DNA of 64,000 bases from JAFGIN01 sp050301235 (lineage in GTDB: Bacteria > Fibrobacterota > Chitinivibrionia > Chitinivibrionales > Chitinispirillaceae): positions 1 through 64,000 of the forward strand of contig JBNKZD010000070.1 in the NCBI GenBank assembly GCA_050301235.1. Reading direction: 5' to 3'. This document shows positions 46,184 through 55,931 of this stretch, piece by piece. Positions within the stretch are counted from its first letter, which is position 1. Each line of letters starts with the position of its first letter. The position numbers and the translations under genes were made by a program. The notes below the pieces were generated by a model. The model saw only the letters and a list, made by a program, of their open reading frames with translations, did no database searches and was not told the origin of the DNA.

Positions 46184-47056
46184 ATGAATAGTATAAACTA
46201 TCAACCAGTCTGCAGTTCAACTCTCTGGCTTGAACATCTGGTGAATGGTCTCTCCGGGTTGAGTATCAAAGCAAAACACACAGTATTTTGTGATTCAAGT
46301 CCATTTCAGAAAATAGAAATTTTTGACACGTATAATTATGGACTGGTTCTCTGTCTTGGTGGTTCAATCGTTATGACCGAAAAAGATAGTTTCATCTACC
46401 ATGAAATGTTCATACACCCATCAATGATGATGCACCCTAACCCCCAGAATGTATGTATTATTGGTGGTGGTGATGGAGGCTGTCTACGGGAGATTCTCAA
46501 GCACCCGTCAGTGAAAAAGGTTACGATTGTTGAGATCGATAACATGGTGACCGAAACCGTTAAAAAATTTTATGCCGGGCTGGAATCCAGTTTTTCAGAT
46601 CCAAGAGTTTCAATCGTATTTGATGATGGGTATCACTATCTGAATAAAAATGAAGAGAAGTACGATGTCATTATAGTGGATTCTTATGATCCTGCCGGAC
46701 CTGTTCAATCACTCGAAACTACTGATTTTTATAAAGTTGTTGCACAGCGAAGCAGTGAGAATGGAATCGCTGTTTTTCAGACCGATTCACCGACAGTGAG
46801 AAAAGAATATCTGAGAATGGTGATAAGCGGCGTCTCGCAGCACTATTCAACAATCAAACCGTATGTCTGCCCGGTTGCATCATTTCCCGACAGTTTATGT
46901 AGTTTTCTGTTATGCACCAGTGCCGAGCAGTTATTTGAAAATTTTGATTCTGCACGATATTCTACAATCGCGGATCAATGTGATTACTATAATGAAGATA
47001 TGCATAAGGGGCTATTTTTGCTGCCACAGTATTTGAAAAATATGTTTAAAATCTGA
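46184..47056 (+). CDS. speE: Spermidine synthase (second copy)
   Basis: A 290-residue aminopropyltransferase. IIGGGDGGCLREILKH and TIVEID with VDSYDPAGP are complete. It differs widely from the first copy, including the start (QKIEIFDTYNYGLVLCLGGSI), closer to the usual SpeE. One copy may take putrescine and the other spermidine or another acceptor to give a longer polyamine. GAGGTG lies before the ATG. It closes the polyamine operon. Confidence 0.93.
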   Translation: MNSINYQPVCSSTLWLEHLVNGLSGLSIKAKHTVFCDSSPFQKIEIFDTYNYGLVLCLGGSIVMTEKDSFIYHEMFIHPSMMMHPNPQNVCIIGGGDGGCLREILKHPSVKKVTIVEIDNMVTETVKKFYAGLESSFSDPRVSIVFDDGYHYLNKNEEKYDVIIVDSYDPAGPVQSLETTDFYKVVAQRSSENGIAVFQTDSPTVRKEYLRMVISGVSQHYSTIKPYVCPVASFPDSLCSFLLCTSAEQLFENFDSARYSTIADQCDYYNEDMHKGLFLLPQYLKNMFKI

Positions 47057-47128
47057 AAAAATGTTGCATCAATTGAGAACCTTAAATATATTAAGTTTAG
47101 AAACCATAGATCCTGCCAGAGTTTCCCC

Positions 47129-47332
47129 ATGGAAATAGTCAAAATTTTATGGATTTTTGTATTTTTCCTTTTTTCATTTTGTCTGATTTTCATCTGGAGC
47201 AAAATGTACGTGATCATGAAACGAATTGAAGCTCTGACTGATCTGGTGAAAAAAAACCAGGCTATTGATGATGAATTTCTCAAGATGCCTGATTACGAAC
47301 AGAAACCGGAACCCACATTAAATAAGAAGTAG
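47129..47332 (+). CDS. Small single-pass membrane protein
   Basis: A 67-residue protein: one membrane helix (about 5-27, IFVFFLFSFCLIFIW) and a charged tail (RIEALTDLVKK, YEQKPEPTLNKK). It may be co-transcribed with the polyamine genes (72-bp gap), but no ribosome site is evident. The next gene, with a similar layout, is on the same strand. Confidence 0.5.
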   Translation: MEIVKILWIFVFFLFSFCLIFIWSKMYVIMKRIEALTDLVKKNQAIDDEFLKMPDYEQKPEPTLNKK

Positions 47333-47421
47333 GTTCTATCACTCAGTAACCAGGAAAGGGGTATGGAAACGGCAAGAAATAACTAGTTCCGATCATCCTT
47401 GAAAACCACATCAAGGCTTGA

Positions 47422-47547
47422 CACCAGGTGCATGAATTTTTTTACACCTTACTTAAACGACGCGACTATCCTGCTATTGCAACCAGACATTACAAACACG
47501 AACAAGGTGTACGCGTCACAATCATTAACAAATGCACTGATTATTAA
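47422..47547 (+). pseudogene. Decayed TonB C-terminal fragment
   Basis: The open frame carries LLKRRDYPAIATRHYKHEQG and then VRVTI, which follows the TonB C-terminal pattern (K-R-x-Y-P-x-x-A-x-R-x-x-x-E-G-x-V-x-V). The C-terminal strand pair and everything upstream are missing, and a TGA stands in front. It lies just before the RD-rich protein gene. Confidence 0.4.
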
Positions 47548-47568
47548 ACAATATGGAGAAGTTTTTTT

Positions 47569-48387
47569 ATGATTTATGTTGCAATCCTTGCGACTCTGCT
47601 GGTCGTTATACTACAGATAATCACCTTATCTGTTCTCAAGTCAACCAATAAAAAAGTTGATGAATTAGCTGCTCAAAAATCTAACTCTGGTAATAACGAT
47701 CGTGACAGAAGAGATCGTGATTTCAGACAGCAGCAAAACAACAGACGCCCTGCACAAGACGCAAAACAAAAAACTCAGAATCAACCTTCAGCGGCACCCC
47801 AGAGCGGGTCATCAGTAGAACAGGTTGAAAAATCTCTTCGGGATATTAATCTTAAACTGAAAAACGCTGAGCGTGATCAGGAGAATGCCCGAAAAAATAT
47901 CCAGACAAATTATCAACAGAGAGATCGGGATTCCAATTTCAAACGTCGCGACAACCGTGACGGTGGAAACAGAGGTGGTAGAGATCGTCAGGATCGTCGC
48001 GATCGCCGTGGTGGTAACAACTGGCAGGATCGAAATAACCGACACTCTGGCAATTCAGGAGATTTTAACAAATCATCCGAACATCCAGCCGTATCAGATA
48101 AGCCTTTTAATGCAGACGATAATCACAATGCTGTTGCAGCTGTAAAACCATCTTCAACAGCATCAACTGAACCGATGGATTTTGCTGGTGAAGATTCTCT
48201 TCAGCATGGAAGAAAAGTTGCGGTAAAACGTCGTATGCTTAAAGAGGAGGATTCTGTCATCGAAAGCACCGGTTCTGAAAGTTCAGGAAATGAACCTTCA
48301 CAGGAAGGCAGTTCCTCTGCTTCTGAAGGATCTTCCGGAAGCGATCAGAGTGGTTCTGATTCCGATATTAAATTTGGCAGACGGTAA
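47569..48387 (+). CDS. Membrane-anchored disordered protein rich in Arg, Asp, Asn and Gly
   Basis: A 272-residue protein: one N-terminal membrane helix (1-25), a short coiled-coil-like part (about 80-110, EQVEKSLRDINLKLKNAERD) and long low-complexity tracts. The middle has repeated R-D-R-R-D, NRGGRD and RGGNN units like RNA-binding RGG regions. The C-terminus is acidic and Ser/Gly-rich. The chemistry suggests nucleic-acid or polyanion binding at the inner membrane, or phase separation; this is inference from composition. GGAG lies ten bases before ATG, and a strong terminator follows. Confidence 0.75.
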   Translation: MIYVAILATLLVVILQIITLSVLKSTNKKVDELAAQKSNSGNNDRDRRDRDFRQQQNNRRPAQDAKQKTQNQPSAAPQSGSSVEQVEKSLRDINLKLKNAERDQENARKNIQTNYQQRDRDSNFKRRDNRDGGNRGGRDRQDRRDRRGGNNWQDRNNRHSGNSGDFNKSSEHPAVSDKPFNADDNHNAVAAVKPSSTASTEPMDFAGEDSLQHGRKVAVKRRMLKEEDSVIESTGSESSGNEPSQEGSSSASEGSSGSDQSGSDSDIKFGRR

Positions 48388-48458
48388 CTACTAATCCTGC
48401 TTTTTGCTTTTAGATCTCACGATCTGAGAGTGAATGTGCAGTAAGCAAATTTTTAAAG

Positions 48459-48488
48459 GGCTGGTGAGTTTTCACCAGCCTTTTTTTT
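48459..48488 (+). terminator. Rho-independent terminator after the disordered-protein gene
   Basis: GGCTGGTGA, loop GTTT, TCACCAGCC, then eight T. This is a perfect 9-bp stem. Confidence 0.92.
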
Positions 48489-48676
48489 AAGAACTCTTAA
48501 TATGTGGCTGGATAGATAATTTGAGTACCGTTTACTCCTGCAAATGATGTCAGGGAAAGGGATTCAGGTTACTTCTTTTCAGGGAATGAGTAAAATACTC
48601 CGCTTGCCCTATTTGGTGTATTGAGAATAACCGAATGCTGTTTTGAACCGGAATTTTTTGAAAATCCGTCCATTCT

Positions 48677-49447
48677 TTAGCCTATAATATTAAAAAGAGC
48701 GTTTGGATCATTGCTGTTTAATGGAACAACGGATGGCACCAGTCTTGACGAATATGGAGAAACCGCAGTAGGATCGGTATACATTTTAATTTTAACATCA
48801 GCGGAACCTCCAGGACTCTGATATGCTTCGACATTAAAAGAGACCTCATAAAACTTTCCTATGGTCATGCCCGCTTTTTCCCATGCGTCAAAATGTTTTC
48901 GACAGGTAATTACCCCACAGGTCCGTTTGACTGTCCTGACACTCCAGTATTGAGTAAATGTTTTGTTTCCTTCGATGGATTCACCGGTTCTGGAGTTCGA
49001 ATAAATCTCATATGTCCCGCTGGCGGAGATAACAGTACCCATTTTTGAAAAATTACCAGGAGGTCTCCATGTACCCCAACTTTCAATAATGTAGTATTCC
49101 ACAAGGGGGTTTTGAAACCAGCCATAGACACTGAGATAGGAGTTTCCCTGTGGTTTGTAATCTGCGGAATATGAGATGCTCACATCTCTTGATCCCGGAC
49201 GTAATCCTTTGCGAAACAGAATGTTGTTTACACTGCCCCATTCGCAGCTAAAATCACAACCAGGTCCAAGAGTCATTGTTCCGGTTCCGCCGTTCTTCCA
49301 GTACTCAACGTTGTATTCGCCTTGAGTACCAGTTTTGTTATCTCTGATAACATCACCTTCATTGAGTTTCTGACTTCCCCATTGTGCAAATACTTGTAAG
49401 GATAGTGCAACAATCAGCACAGCAGAAAATGATTTAAGCGCATTCAA
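48677..49447 (-). CDS. Secreted GH11 endo-1,4-beta-xylanase
   Basis: A 256-residue xylanase with a signal peptide (cleavage near VFAQ, residue 21). It is the jelly-roll of family 11: EYNVEYWKN, LSVYGWFQNPLVEYYIIESWG with the nucleophile Glu, and EVSFNVEAYQSPG with the acid/base Glu are all present, as is YEIYSNSRTG in the thumb region. It cuts xylan internally with retention. No binding module or sorting domain is present. It is monocistronic and its role matches the GH9 enzyme at 1584-3359. Confidence 0.95.
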   Translation of the reverse strand: MNALKSFSAVLIVALSLQVFAQWGSQKLNEGDVIRDNKTGTQGEYNVEYWKNGGTGTMTLGPGCDFSCEWGSVNNILFRKGLRPGSRDVSISYSADYKPQGNSYLSVYGWFQNPLVEYYIIESWGTWRPPGNFSKMGTVISASGTYEIYSNSRTGESIEGNKTFTQYWSVRTVKRTCGVITCRKHFDAWEKAGMTIGKFYEVSFNVEAYQSPGGSADVKIKMYTDPTAVSPYSSRLVPSVVPLNSNDPNALFNIIG

Positions 49448-49587
49448 TTGATGATGTCCTAACGGTCAGGATCTCTTCGACTCAGTAAAATTTTGCATCT
49501 ATTACAGTTATAGGTTATTTTTCAAAAACAGAGGAGAATTTTTACATATATGCACTATCCATACAGTCGAGAAGCTCAGGGCTCATA

Positions 49588-50988
49588 ATGCAATTATCTC
49601 TCAAAACAATAGAGGATCTCGCTCCGGATCAGTCATCACTCAGTGCCGCAAAGGCACTGCTGAAACCTTCAAAATGGCCGATGCTTGGTCAGGCGCCCTC
49701 GATAAATACTATCTGGGGGCAGTGTCAGGGATCAGGAGCCAACCCTTACAGTACAATGGCTGATACTGTAAATCATGGATATAAATGCACCTGTCCTTCA
49801 AGGAAGTTTCCCTGTAAACACATTCTTGCACTGTTCTGGCAATTTACAGAAAATCCCAAAATTTTCAGCGTAGGCGATCCTCCGGAATGGGTTAATGACT
49901 GGCTTGGGCGGCGGAGAAAATCTGGTACCGGCAAATCTGACCAGACACCAGTTACAGCAGTAAAGAATATCCATTCTGTTGGTAATGAGATCGAAGAACT
50001 TTCTCCTGAAGAATCTGCAAAAAAAGAAGCCGCTAGAGAGAAAAGATCCGCTCAGGTTAAAGAAAATACAGATGCAAGTATCAGGGACGGCTTAAACGAA
50101 TTTCAGCAATGGGTCAATGATCAACTGCGAACAGGAATTGGGATATTTATCAAAGAGATAACTGACAGGTGCAGGAGAATAGCAGCACGGTTAGTTGATG
50201 CGAAAGCGGCTAATTTTGCATCCAGGCTCGATGAGTTGCCTGCCAAAATACTTTCAATCGAAAAAGAATTTCAGACTGGCGCTATCATAAAAGAGCTCGG
50301 GCAACTGGTGCTCTTAAGTGAAGCATGGCTGACAGATTCTAATGACCCTGATGCCCGAAGAGCGGTCGGTACAACCGAAACCAAGGACCTGGTACTTAAT
50401 AATCCCGATGCTCTACGCAAAACCGGCCTCTGGCAGAAAATCGGAGAAAAAATTTTTACCCGCCGTGATGGCTTGATCAGTCATGCCAGCTGGCTTTTAC
50501 ATCTGAATGATACAGAAGCTCCCTGTTTCGCACTGCTTCAGGATTATTACCCAGCCGGCACAGGAAAAAAAGAAACCGGTTTCAGTAGTGGCCAATATAT
50601 TCAAGGTGAAATTCAGTTTTACACTGGTCGAGTTCCTTTACGTGCTTTTATGGTTCAATATGAAATCAGTACTTCACAAACACAAGTCCTATGGCCAGAT
50701 CGGCATACAGATATTCGAATGCTTTTTGCTGAGCAACTGCGCCTATTACCGTGGATAGAATATTGTCCCGGCCTGCTCAATTCCGGAAGAATTTTGATTG
50801 ATAATAAAAAGTATTTCTGGAAACAGAGCTCTGACCCTGGCTTTTGTATACCATTAATTAATACCAGCATCAACCCTTTGCTTCTAGCCTGTGATATCGA
50901 TTCAGCATTTGTACTGTTTGATGGTGAGCGGGCTGAAATGTTAGGTGCACAAACCGGTAAATGGGGAACCTTGCAATGTCAGAGCTGA
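49588..50988 (+). CDS. SWIM zinc-finger protein (YehQ-like)
   Basis: A 466-residue cytosolic protein. The SWIM finger is CTCPSRKFPCKH (about residues 68-79) with all four ligands. A long helical region follows (about 130-270). The first gene of the operon, it overlaps the next by 13 bases. E. coli YehQ, beside YehL, YehM and YehP, is similar in layout as far as I recall. SWIM fingers bind nucleic acid or protein. It probably targets or regulates the MoxR/VWA complex encoded downstream. Confidence 0.82.
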   Translation: MQLSLKTIEDLAPDQSSLSAAKALLKPSKWPMLGQAPSINTIWGQCQGSGANPYSTMADTVNHGYKCTCPSRKFPCKHILALFWQFTENPKIFSVGDPPEWVNDWLGRRRKSGTGKSDQTPVTAVKNIHSVGNEIEELSPEESAKKEAAREKRSAQVKENTDASIRDGLNEFQQWVNDQLRTGIGIFIKEITDRCRRIAARLVDAKAANFASRLDELPAKILSIEKEFQTGAIIKELGQLVLLSEAWLTDSNDPDARRAVGTTETKDLVLNNPDALRKTGLWQKIGEKIFTRRDGLISHASWLLHLNDTEAPCFALLQDYYPAGTGKKETGFSSGQYIQGEIQFYTGRVPLRAFMVQYEISTSQTQVLWPDRHTDIRMLFAEQLRLLPWIEYCPGLLNSGRILIDNKKYFWKQSSDPGFCIPLINTSINPLLLACDIDSAFVLFDGERAEMLGAQTGKWGTLQCQS

Positions 50989-52475
50989 TCGAACGGCAAA
51001 CCAGTTTTATTGAGCTGTTGCAACGCCGCTGGATGGTTGGATGTAATAATTCCATTTCACTGGATCAGGCTCCTGATGTCTGGCGACAGCTTTTAGAAAG
51101 TCAACCTCTCGAAAGAAGAGAGCTGTGTGCACTTGCCCTATGCAGTCAATTTCAGGCTTTGATGTATGTACCTGAACTAAAATCCACCTTAAAACAAAAA
51201 CCGGATCTGCCGGAATTACCATTCCCTACACTACCTGACACTTTACGACCATTATTCCGCAGGATACTTCAGGGCATTAAAAAATTGTCGGGTATCAACG
51301 ATACACATATTTTAAGTTTACTATCATATTATAAATACACAGCTCACCCTGCCGACTGGCTACCATCAAATAATGATGGGCTCCCGGCAATATATTATCC
51401 GTGGTATCTATGGGCGTCTGATGAATTGAAAAAAGAAAAGGTCCCATCTCAAGACCAGCTGAATGCTGACACCTGGGATACATTTTACCCTGCTGAACGT
51501 CTTGTATTATTACGGGATCTGCGGTTAAAAGACAGGGCTTCAGCTGGAAAGCTGATTGAACAATGTGCCCTGCGTGAAACAGCTGAAATTCGTTTCAAAA
51601 TTATTGAAACATTGTCGGTAAATCTTCACAATGATGATTGCGAATTACTGCTGCGTTTGATTAATGACCGGTCACAAAAAATTGTCCGCCTTGCCGTAAA
51701 TTTTCTGGCCCGGCTTGGCCATTACAATAAAACTGTTGACACTAAAGAGCTGGAATCTAAGGCACAGGAATTAGCTGATGGATTTGAGCTCAAAAAAACC
51801 GGTATCCTTAAAAAGAAGCTCAATATCATTCCTAAACCATTAAAAAGTAATAAGCAGCAGGCTGTCCGATCGGAATTACTGGAAAAAGTGCCCTTCGTTG
51901 AGTTTGCAAAAGCGCTGAGTGTCGATGGTGAGGATCTTGCAGCATTCTGGCGCTTTTCCGAAAACCGTGATCAGGACAACCGTATCTTTTTACTCAATGC
52001 GATGAATACCGCATCAGATAATCACATTTCCATATTGCTGAAAAACATACTGGAAGGACTTGACATCAGTGATTCAATGGTGCAACTCATGCAGATTCTA
52101 TTACCACGTTTGACTGAGAGTGAACGAGCAATACTCCTCAACGACCTTCTCGACAGTAACTCTGCATTAATTACTTTTACCGATTTCTTTCTCTTTCTTA
52201 ATGCACCACTCCCGACAATGACCTGGGATATACTTACAAAATCCAAAGCATGGAAAAAGGTTAAGGAACAACTGTCACAGAATCCTGAAAAGGGTGCCAG
52301 CTTCGACAATCCTTTTATAGCACATGAACTTGCTGCATTGGGGTTGATCATTCCTGGTGTTCTCGCAGAAAGAGTTATTGCAGCTCTTGTAGATTGGGGA
52401 TTTTCACTCTCCGATCCGGCTCTGGATACTCTCAAACTCAACAGCCAACTATCTCATCTTTCCAATAGAGGATAA
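50976..52475 (+). CDS. DUF5691-like helical-repeat protein
   Basis: A 499-residue helical protein that reads as HEAT/ARM-like repeats in the middle (LIEQCALRETAEIRFKIIET, LLLRLINDRSQKIVRLAVNFLARLG). The position between a SWIM gene and a MoxR ATPase gene is that of DUF5691. ATG 50976 (MSELIERQ) is preferred; an ATG at 50961 in frame is possible. It ends four bases before the next gene. Probably a scaffold in the complex. No motif for catalysis is seen. Confidence 0.7.
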   Translation: MSELIERQTSFIELLQRRWMVGCNNSISLDQAPDVWRQLLESQPLERRELCALALCSQFQALMYVPELKSTLKQKPDLPELPFPTLPDTLRPLFRRILQGIKKLSGINDTHILSLLSYYKYTAHPADWLPSNNDGLPAIYYPWYLWASDELKKEKVPSQDQLNADTWDTFYPAERLVLLRDLRLKDRASAGKLIEQCALRETAEIRFKIIETLSVNLHNDDCELLLRLINDRSQKIVRLAVNFLARLGHYNKTVDTKELESKAQELADGFELKKTGILKKKLNIIPKPLKSNKQQAVRSELLEKVPFVEFAKALSVDGEDLAAFWRFSENRDQDNRIFLLNAMNTASDNHISILLKNILEGLDISDSMVQLMQILLPRLTESERAILLNDLLDSNSALITFTDFFLFLNAPLPTMTWDILTKSKAWKKVKEQLSQNPEKGASFDNPFIAHELAALGLIIPGVLAERVIAALVDWGFSLSDPALDTLKLNSQLSHLSNRG

Positions 52476-52479
52476 CAAC

Positions 52480-53559
52480 ATGAGCGAAATTCTTCGTCAA
52501 CCCGCAGAAGTTACCTATCAAAATGAACTTGAAACATTAAAGGCAAATGATTCAGGTAACAAACCTGTAAACTGGCACCTGTCCCCAAAAGCAGTTCTTA
52601 CCTACGTACTGGGTGGAAAAGCTGCTGATGGTACCGAAATCAGCCCGAAATATTTTGGTAATCGTCGTCTAATCGAAACTGCAATCGCGACTCTTGCAAC
52701 CGATCGGGCATTGCTGTTATTAGGTGTACCCGGAACAGCCAAATCCTGGGTTTCCGAACATCTGACCGCAGCGATATGCGGCAACAGCACACAGGTTATT
52801 CAATGTACAGCCGGTACCGACGAAAATCAGATCCGCTACGGATGGAACTACGCTATGCTTCTGGCGAATGGACCTCGTAAAGAAGCACTTGTACCGACAC
52901 CGCTATATCGCGCAATGGAGTCCGGAACTCTTTGCAGACTTGAAGAATTGACACGAATGGGCTCTGATGTTCAGGATACTCTGATTACAGTGTTATCAGA
53001 AAAAATGCTGCCTATTCCCGAATTAAACACCGCAGTTTATGCTCAGCGTGGATTTAATGTTATTGCTACAGCCAACAGCCGAGACAAAGGTGTCAATGAA
53101 TTATCAGCTGCCTTGAAACGAAGATTTAACGTTGTAGTGCTGCCTTTACCTGATGATATGAACGAAGAAATCTCAATCATTTCGCGCCGTGTACAGGAAT
53201 CGGGAGCGAGTCTTGACTTACCGATACCAAAAAATGCACGTGAAGAGATCGAGAAGGTTGTTACTATTTTCCGCGAACTTCGCAGTGGCGGTACACTTGA
53301 TGGTAAAGTAGTGTTAAAAACACCATCTGGCTCATTGTCAACCGCTGAAGCTATTGCCGTGATGGTGGGTGGTTTAAGTCAGGCCAACTGGTTTGGTAAT
53401 GGAAAGTTTTCGGCTGAAGATCTCGGAAATAACCTTGTCGGTGCAATCGTAAAAGATCCGGTGCAAGACAAAGCAGTGCTTGAGGAATATCTCGAAACTG
53501 TTTTGAAAAAACGAAATGATTTTTCTTCCTATTACAAAGTCATGAATGATGTTTTATAG
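52480..53559 (+). CDS. MoxR-family AAA+ ATPase (YehL-like)
   Basis: A 359-residue ATPase. Walker A is GVPGTAKSW (about 81-89), the Walker B region LCRLEELTRMGSDVQDTLITV has Glu-Glu in place of the usual Asp-Glu, the sensor-1 region has VIATANSRDKG and LKRRFNVV provides the arginine finger. It is the motor of a MoxR/VWA pair, of the kind that loads metal cofactors or remodels proteins. It follows the DUF5691 gene by four bases and precedes DUF5682 by 14. Its VWA partner is two genes on. Confidence 0.9.
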   Translation: MSEILRQPAEVTYQNELETLKANDSGNKPVNWHLSPKAVLTYVLGGKAADGTEISPKYFGNRRLIETAIATLATDRALLLLGVPGTAKSWVSEHLTAAICGNSTQVIQCTAGTDENQIRYGWNYAMLLANGPRKEALVPTPLYRAMESGTLCRLEELTRMGSDVQDTLITVLSEKMLPIPELNTAVYAQRGFNVIATANSRDKGVNELSAALKRRFNVVVLPLPDDMNEEISIISRRVQESGASLDLPIPKNAREEIEKVVTIFRELRSGGTLDGKVVLKTPSGSLSTAEAIAVMVGGLSQANWFGNGKFSAEDLGNNLVGAIVKDPVQDKAVLEEYLETVLKKRNDFSSYYKVMNDVL

Positions 53560-53573
53560 AATCGGCATGTATA

Positions 53574-55931
53574 ATGAGTGAAATTCATTATTTTGGAATT
53601 CGTCATCACGGGCCGGGTTCTTCAAAACGATTGCTTGCAGCATTGGATCAACTGCAACCGGAAATTGTATTGATCGAAGGACCATCCGATTGCAGTACAC
53701 TGCTGATTTTACTGGCACATCAAGAGATGAAGCCTCCTGTGGCACTGCTTGCCTATGCAGCTGAACAGGTTTCATGCAGCTTTTATTATCCTTTTGCCGA
53801 ATTTTCACCGGAATATCAGGCATGTTTATGGGCTGTAAAATCACAAGCTCAAGTTGCGTTTATTGACTTACCAGCATCAATTCAACTGGCGCAAATGATC
53901 CTTGAACAGAAATCTGAAGAGGACTCTCAAGATGCATCGGTAAAACCGGATAACAATGAAAATAATGACACAGAAATCAATACGATTACAAAAGATTCTC
54001 CGACCGAAGCTGAACTTAGTGAAAAATCCGTAAATAACAATGTATCTATCTCAATTGATCCGATCGGAACACTTGCTAAACTTGCCGGTTATGAGGATGG
54101 TGAAGCCTGGTGGAATGATCTTATTGAACAAAACTGCACTGATGACCAGCAGATCTTCGCAACTGTCGAATCTGCCATGACCGAGCTTAGAAAATCCGCA
54201 GGTGATAGTGACACAATAATAGAACGGGATCTCGTACGTGAATCCTGGATGCGTCTTGAAATCAATAAATATAACCATGATGATCAAAAAAAGATAGCTG
54301 TTGTATGCGGTGCATGGCATGTTCCTGCATTAAAAGAAAAACACACAGCTCGCCACGATCGCGAATGTATCAAACAATTACCCGATAAACTGCCTGCCAG
54401 TAAAATAAAGACAACATGGGTTCCATGGACATCACCCCGTCTGGCTTTCGATTCGGGATATGGAGCAGGTGTGTCGGCACCAATGTGGTATCTTCATCTC
54501 TGGCGTCAACGTACCAACCCACATGCTCTTGAACACTGGTTTGGAGTTGTCACAAAGGCATTGCGGGAACACGGCCAGCTGGTATCTACTGCATCTGTCA
54601 TTGAAGCAGTACGTCTGAGCTTCAGTCTGGCTGCAGTACGCAACCGTCCCTCCCCTGGTTTTGAAGAGATCCGTGAAGCAATCATCGCTTGCATGTGTTT
54701 TGGAGAAACTCTTGTATGGCAGCAGATCGAACAGGAGATCCTTTCAGGAAACGATGTTGGCGCAATTCCTGCTGATGCCCCACTTATTCCATTACTTGAG
54801 GATTTACAGCGCCAGCAGAAAAAGTACAAACTGCGCCCAGAAGCGCTGCAGAGTGAATTGTCGTTGGATTTACGCAGTGAATCAGGTCTTGGAAAATCGA
54901 TCCTGTTACACCGTCTTGATATTCTGGGCATACCCTGGGGAGTCGTTCAGGATGCAGGCAAAAGCCGGGGAACATTTCGTGAACGATGGTTACTATGTTG
55001 GAAACCTGAATTTTCGGTTAATCTTATTGAAAATCTTATATACGGCAGCACCATCGAACAGGCTGCTAACAATAAATGTAAAGAAATTATTGTCTCTGAG
55101 AATCAATTACACAAACTGGCAGAAACGGTACAGCAATGTCTTGAAGCTCAACTCAATGATGCTGCAGAGCTTGGTTTAAAGCATCTTGATGACCAGGCTG
55201 CCCGGTCTGGTAACTGTCTTGAAATGCTTGAAAGTATTCCTCCACTGGTTAATATCAACCGTTATGGTACTGCAAGAGAAATTTCATTCGTTCATGTTAA
55301 AGAACTGATTTACCGGTTAACAACACAGACTGCACTGGCATTACCTTACGCCTGCCGTAATTTAAATGATGATGAATCATCACATTACCGGCAGTGCCTT
55401 CAGGCAGCTCACCAGTCTGTCCAGCTTGCAGAACTTGAAGCTGATCTCATGAACACATGGTGGACCGCATTGCAAACTATCGTTGAATCTTCCCAAGCCA
55501 GTTTATTACTAACAGGACTTTGTGCCAGATTACTTTACCAGGATGATAAAATAAAAATTAATGATTTACAGAATATTTTACAAAAGATGCTCTCACCAGC
55601 TGTACCTGCAGCAGATAGTGCCCGTTTTTTTGATGGGTTTTTCAGTGATGCCATTCAACGTCTTTTTTATGACCAGCTTCTGATAAATGCTGTTGGACAG
55701 TGGCTTCTGCAACTTGAAGAAACTGATTTTATACACTATCTGCCACTTTTCAGGCGTGTATTTTCCGGTCTCGATTCGATGGAACGCAAACGATTACTTG
55801 ACACAATTCTACTTGGACGCAGAAAGGCCTCTGTCGGACAGAAAATTAATACCGCAATGCTGCCGCTCTGGCCCGTGCATCTTAATAGTATTAGTAAATT
55901 ACTGCGAAGGGAAAAAGAGTGGATGAAATAA
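53574..55931 (+). CDS. DUF5682 protein (YehM-like)
   Basis: A 785-residue protein. The N-terminus MSEIHYFGIRHHGPGSSKRL, followed by IVLIEGPSD, is the mark of DUF5682. The fold is probably of the EreA/ChaN/TraB type, in which His and Glu residues act in hydrolysis. A middle Asp/Glu/Asn-rich stretch (about 110-160) is variable. The C-terminal half is helical. It overlaps the VWA gene by 13 bases. The function is unknown. If the His/Glu set binds a metal, it may be the effector of the system. Confidence 0.8.
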   Translation: MSEIHYFGIRHHGPGSSKRLLAALDQLQPEIVLIEGPSDCSTLLILLAHQEMKPPVALLAYAAEQVSCSFYYPFAEFSPEYQACLWAVKSQAQVAFIDLPASIQLAQMILEQKSEEDSQDASVKPDNNENNDTEINTITKDSPTEAELSEKSVNNNVSISIDPIGTLAKLAGYEDGEAWWNDLIEQNCTDDQQIFATVESAMTELRKSAGDSDTIIERDLVRESWMRLEINKYNHDDQKKIAVVCGAWHVPALKEKHTARHDRECIKQLPDKLPASKIKTTWVPWTSPRLAFDSGYGAGVSAPMWYLHLWRQRTNPHALEHWFGVVTKALREHGQLVSTASVIEAVRLSFSLAAVRNRPSPGFEEIREAIIACMCFGETLVWQQIEQEILSGNDVGAIPADAPLIPLLEDLQRQQKKYKLRPEALQSELSLDLRSESGLGKSILLHRLDILGIPWGVVQDAGKSRGTFRERWLLCWKPEFSVNLIENLIYGSTIEQAANNKCKEIIVSENQLHKLAETVQQCLEAQLNDAAELGLKHLDDQAARSGNCLEMLESIPPLVNINRYGTAREISFVHVKELIYRLTTQTALALPYACRNLNDDESSHYRQCLQAAHQSVQLAELEADLMNTWWTALQTIVESSQASLLLTGLCARLLYQDDKIKINDLQNILQKMLSPAVPAADSARFFDGFFSDAIQRLFYDQLLINAVGQWLLQLEETDFIHYLPLFRRVFSGLDSMERKRLLDTILLGRRKASVGQKINTAMLPLWPVHLNSISKLLRREKEWMK

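Noticed and set aside
54506..54931. A 141-codon minus-strand frame inside the DUF5682 gene
   Set aside because: It is rich in Arg, Ser and Cys as shadows of coding sequence often are, with no start context.
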